A stretch of 7,319 nt of DNA. Origin: Planctomycetota bacterium. GTDB lineage: Bacteria > Planctomycetota > UBA1135. The notes under the pieces were generated by a model that worked only from the letters and a program-made list of their open reading frames with translations, made no database searches and was not told the DNA's origin. This document shows, piece after piece, positions 5,775 through 7,319 of the stretch. The position numbers were made by a program, and so were the translations under genes. The stretch lies in the NCBI GenBank assembly GCA_027623585.1, contig JAQBVK010000120.1:1-7319 (forward strand), in the 5' to 3' direction. Position 1 is the first letter of the stretch. Each line of letters starts with the position of its first letter.

Positions 5775-6659
5775 GAGCGCCTGCCTGCGCGCAAGCGCAG
5801 CAAGTGGTGCATCCACCAATACCGAATGCTTGAATGCTTCACTCCAAGCGGGAAGATTCCAAAATACCTCAATATTCGATCGCAGGTCGCGCACTCCAGG
5901 ACTCGGCCAATCCGTTCCCCACAACACCTTGCCCTGCAGTTCGGGCAGGCGCGGTAGAACTTCCGTGAGTTTCTGCGGAGGAATGCCGGAGAGGTCGAGC
6001 GACACGTTGGCGTGACGTCGCGCGATGAAGAAAGCGTGCTCGTACCAGAGCGGTCTTCCCGCGTGCGCCATGATGATGCGCAATGCGGGGAAATCGATCG
6101 CCACGTCGTCCACGTGCATCGGGTCGCCGAGCCGTGACCGCGCGCCGGGGAAAATCGAGGTGCCGGTGTGGATCATGACCGGCACTCCGCGCTCTTCGCA
6201 TGCGGCGTAGACTTCGCCGAGTCCCGGCAGCTCACCGGTCGCGTGCGCGTTGGCGGCGAACTCCTGATGCGGCGGATGGATCTTGATCCCATCCACCCGC
6301 AGGTCGTCGAGCAGACGGCGCATTTCGGCGCGCACGTCGGCGCAGAAGGCGGGATGCACTCCACCCCACGCGAAGAAAACCTCCGGTCGATGGTTGCGAT
6401 AAGCGGCGATCCAGTCGTTGCAACTGGCGTCGAATCCCATCAGCCGCGGCGCCACGTAGTTGATCAAGCCCGCACGCGCGATCCCATGCTCGGCGAAGTG
6501 ATCGGCCAGGGCGTCCGGATCCTGCTGAAAGCGCAGGATGTCGTCCACGTCGGAGCGGCCGCGCTCGATCGTGGCGCGCGGCACCGCCTTGATCTGCGAC
6601 CAGGGTTGGATGTGGACATGTACGTCCACCACGTCGCGCGGCGCGCTCAAACGCCTCAC
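5772..6659 (-). CDS. Amidohydrolase-2 family metal-dependent hydrolase
   Basis: This 295-residue cytoplasmic TIM-barrel protein is of the amidohydrolase superfamily (the ACMSD-like, amidohydrolase-2 branch). Members hydrolyse or decarboxylate small aromatic or carboxylic compounds. Expected metal ligands are present in order: H14 and H16 in DVHVHI, H164 in MIHTG, H199 in IIMAHAG, and D250 in GTDWPSP. K126 and H128 in GIKIHPPHQ mark the strand after the first metal site, where this branch often has a conserved pair. Length suits the family (about 280-340). GTG 6659 is chosen because it overlaps the upstream stop as GTGA and puts the HxH motif about 14 residues in. A start at 6797 would overlap the upstream gene by over 140 bases. 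No Shine-Dalgarno site is seen, consistent with translational coupling. The substrate cannot be assigned, and its neighbours give no pathway. Confidence 0.9.
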   Translation of the reverse strand: MRRLSAPRDVVDVHVHIQPWSQIKAVPRATIERGRSDVDDILRFQQDPDALADHFAEHGIARAGLINYVAPRLMGFDASCNDWIAAYRNHRPEVFFAWGGVHPAFCADVRAEMRRLLDDLRVDGIKIHPPHQEFAANAHATGELPGLGEVYAACEERGVPVMIHTGTSIFPGARSRLGDPMHVDDVAIDFPALRIIMAHAGRPLWYEHAFFIARRHANVSLDLSGIPPQKLTEVLPRLPELQGKVLWGTDWPSPGVRDLRSNIEVFWNLPAWSEAFKHSVLVDAPLAALARRQAL

Positions 6660-7258
6660 TCGTCCAGTGCGATGATGCGCGTCTTCTGCTCGGAATCCCT
6701 CAGCAAGATTGAGGGGGGGCCGACCGGCGGCATCACCAGGTTCAGCATCGAACGGACCCCTTTCGGATTGGCCGCTCCGAGCAAGGCGTAGTTGCACGCT
6801 CCGCCTTCGGTCTGAATCTGCGCCATCACTCGGCCGGAATCCTCGACCAGTGAGAAGCGGCCGATGTTGAGGTCCGCGATCGCCTCGAGGTGCGTCCGCC
6901 GTTTGCCCTTGGCGTCCAGCCGGAGCTCGCTGCTGCGCGGTTCGGTGCGGAGGATCACACCCGGCACCTCCGGCTCGCTGAAGAGCACCAGCCGCGGCCC
7001 GCCATTGTCGAAGTCGAGCTGCGCCGCCACTTTGCCGTCGGGGCCGCGCAAGACGAAGGACTCGGCTTCGATCACCTTGCCTTGCTCCGCAGGCGGCAAC
7101 GTCGCCGTGATCACCGGCACCCGTTCGTCGCGGTCCATGCAGCCGAGGATGGCAAGCAGGGCAATGCCGAGCGCGCCGAGGCGATGCCGGCGGTTCGAAG
7201 TCTCGAGCGCAAGGAGACGCGTCTCGAGTGCTTGTGTGTGTTCGAGGTTTCGGCTCAT
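6656..7258 (-). CDS. Membrane-anchored beta-repeat protein, function unknown
   Basis: This 200-residue protein is the first gene of the four-gene operon. Residues 1-24 are a short charged coiled-coil-like helix (L5, L11, L15, L18 spaced as heptad positions). Residues 27-41 are a hydrophobic segment, LGALGIALLAILGCM, preceded by RRHR, which suggests an N-in single-pass anchor with the rest outside. C40 follows ILG and is only a poor lipobox. The rest holds about four degenerate repeats of F-x-L-x-x-x-x-G-[KR]-V-x-A-Q-[LI]. Unit one (from F68) and unit three (from F135) align well, unit two runs 112-124, and unit four 184-198 is worn. Such repeats resemble strand-turn-strand units found in uncharacterised bacterial proteins. 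No enzymatic residues are evident. AAGGA six bases before ATG 7258 supports this start. Its stop overlaps the amidohydrolase start. Confidence 0.82.
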   Translation of the reverse strand: MSRNLEHTQALETRLLALETSNRRHRLGALGIALLAILGCMDRDERVPVITATLPPAEQGKVIEAESFVLRGPDGKVAAQLDFDNGGPRLVLFSEPEVPGVILRTEPRSSELRLDAKGKRRTHLEAIADLNIGRFSLVEDSGRVMAQIQTEGGACNYALLGAANPKGVRSMLNLVMPPVGPPSILLRDSEQKTRIIALDE

Positions 7259-7264
7259 GATTCT

Positions 7265-7269
7265 TCCTT
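7265..7269 (-). promoter_or_regulatory. Ribosome binding site of the repeat-protein gene
   Basis: AAGGA on the minus strand ends six bases before ATG 7258. It is one of only two convincing Shine-Dalgarno sites in the window, and both are in the right-hand operon. Confidence 0.6.
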
Positions 7270-7298
7270 GAGTCTACGCCGAGGCATGAAACGAAGCA

Positions 7299-7319
7299 CC
7301 CCGCCGCGATGCGGCGGGG
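7299..7319 (-). terminator. GC hairpin, probable terminator of the gene beyond the right edge
   Basis: CCCCGCCGC (7299-7307) and GCGGCGGGG (7311-7319) form a perfect 9-bp stem with a 3-base loop. On the minus strand it is followed by TGCTTCGTTTC, which is moderately T-rich. It lies about 40 bases upstream of the repeat-protein start. It would therefore end a minus-strand gene outside the window and mark the start of a new operon. The stem may extend past the edge. A dispersed palindromic repeat cannot be excluded. Confidence 0.5.

Noticed and set aside
5785..5800. 6-bp hairpin CTGCGC-GCAA-GCGCAG near the amidohydrolase stop
   Set aside because: It lies in coding sequence, lacks a T-tract, and short GC palindromes are expected by chance at this composition.
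6657..6797. N-terminal extension of the amidohydrolase to 6797
   Set aside because: It would overlap the upstream gene by over 140 bases and adds no family-like sequence. The GTGA overlap at 6656-6659 is the better start.
7271..7276. TAGACT on the minus strand as a -10 box for the repeat-protein gene
   Set aside because: A start about seven bases downstream would leave the AAGGA site outside the transcript, and no -35 box is visible. I trust the Shine-Dalgarno site more.

Overview
The window is a GC-rich bacterial chromosome segment, roughly two-thirds GC by eye. It is densely coded, with all gaps under about 90 bases. I see eight protein genes, no RNA genes, no mobile elements and no CRISPR array. 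The mix suggests a Planctomycetota-like Gram-negative: a secreted DUF1565-type beta-helix protein, small alanine- or lysine-rich envelope proteins, lipobox lipoproteins and few Shine-Dalgarno sites. That assignment is an inference and should be treated as tentative.

Layout. Bases 1-1447 (minus) hold the N-terminal 482 residues of a secreted parallel beta-helix protein whose 3' end lies outside the window. Bases 1531-3075 (minus) hold gpmI, the cofactor-independent phosphoglycerate mutase, with every metal ligand intact. A 55-base divergent spacer with a hairpin separates gpmI from a plus-strand pair: an M48 zinc metallopeptidase lipoprotein (3131-3931) and a ROK-family sugar kinase (3982-4863). 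These two plus-strand genes have no Shine-Dalgarno site. Each has a TANNNT box ending exactly 9 bases before its ATG, which suggests leaderless transcription. A 13-bp perfect hairpin (4868-4905) lies between the convergent kinase and the next block.

Bases 4922-7258 (minus) look like one operon of four genes. In transcription order they are a membrane-anchored repeat protein of unknown function, an amidohydrolase-2 family metal hydrolase, an exported lysine/alanine/glutamate-rich helical protein, and a 63-residue lipoprotein. Genes 1-2 and genes 3-4 each overlap by the four bases GTGA, and the middle junction is 32 bases with a possible internal extended -10 promoter. A strong GC hairpin at the right edge (7299-7319) probably ends the gene upstream of this operon.

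Functionally, gpmI and the sugar kinase belong to central sugar metabolism, and the M48 lipoprotein to envelope protein quality control. The right-hand block pairs one recognisable cytoplasmic hydrolase with three uncharacterised proteins, at least two of them exported. It is the least ordinary part of the window. I see no defence system, secondary-metabolite cluster or other clearly new system.
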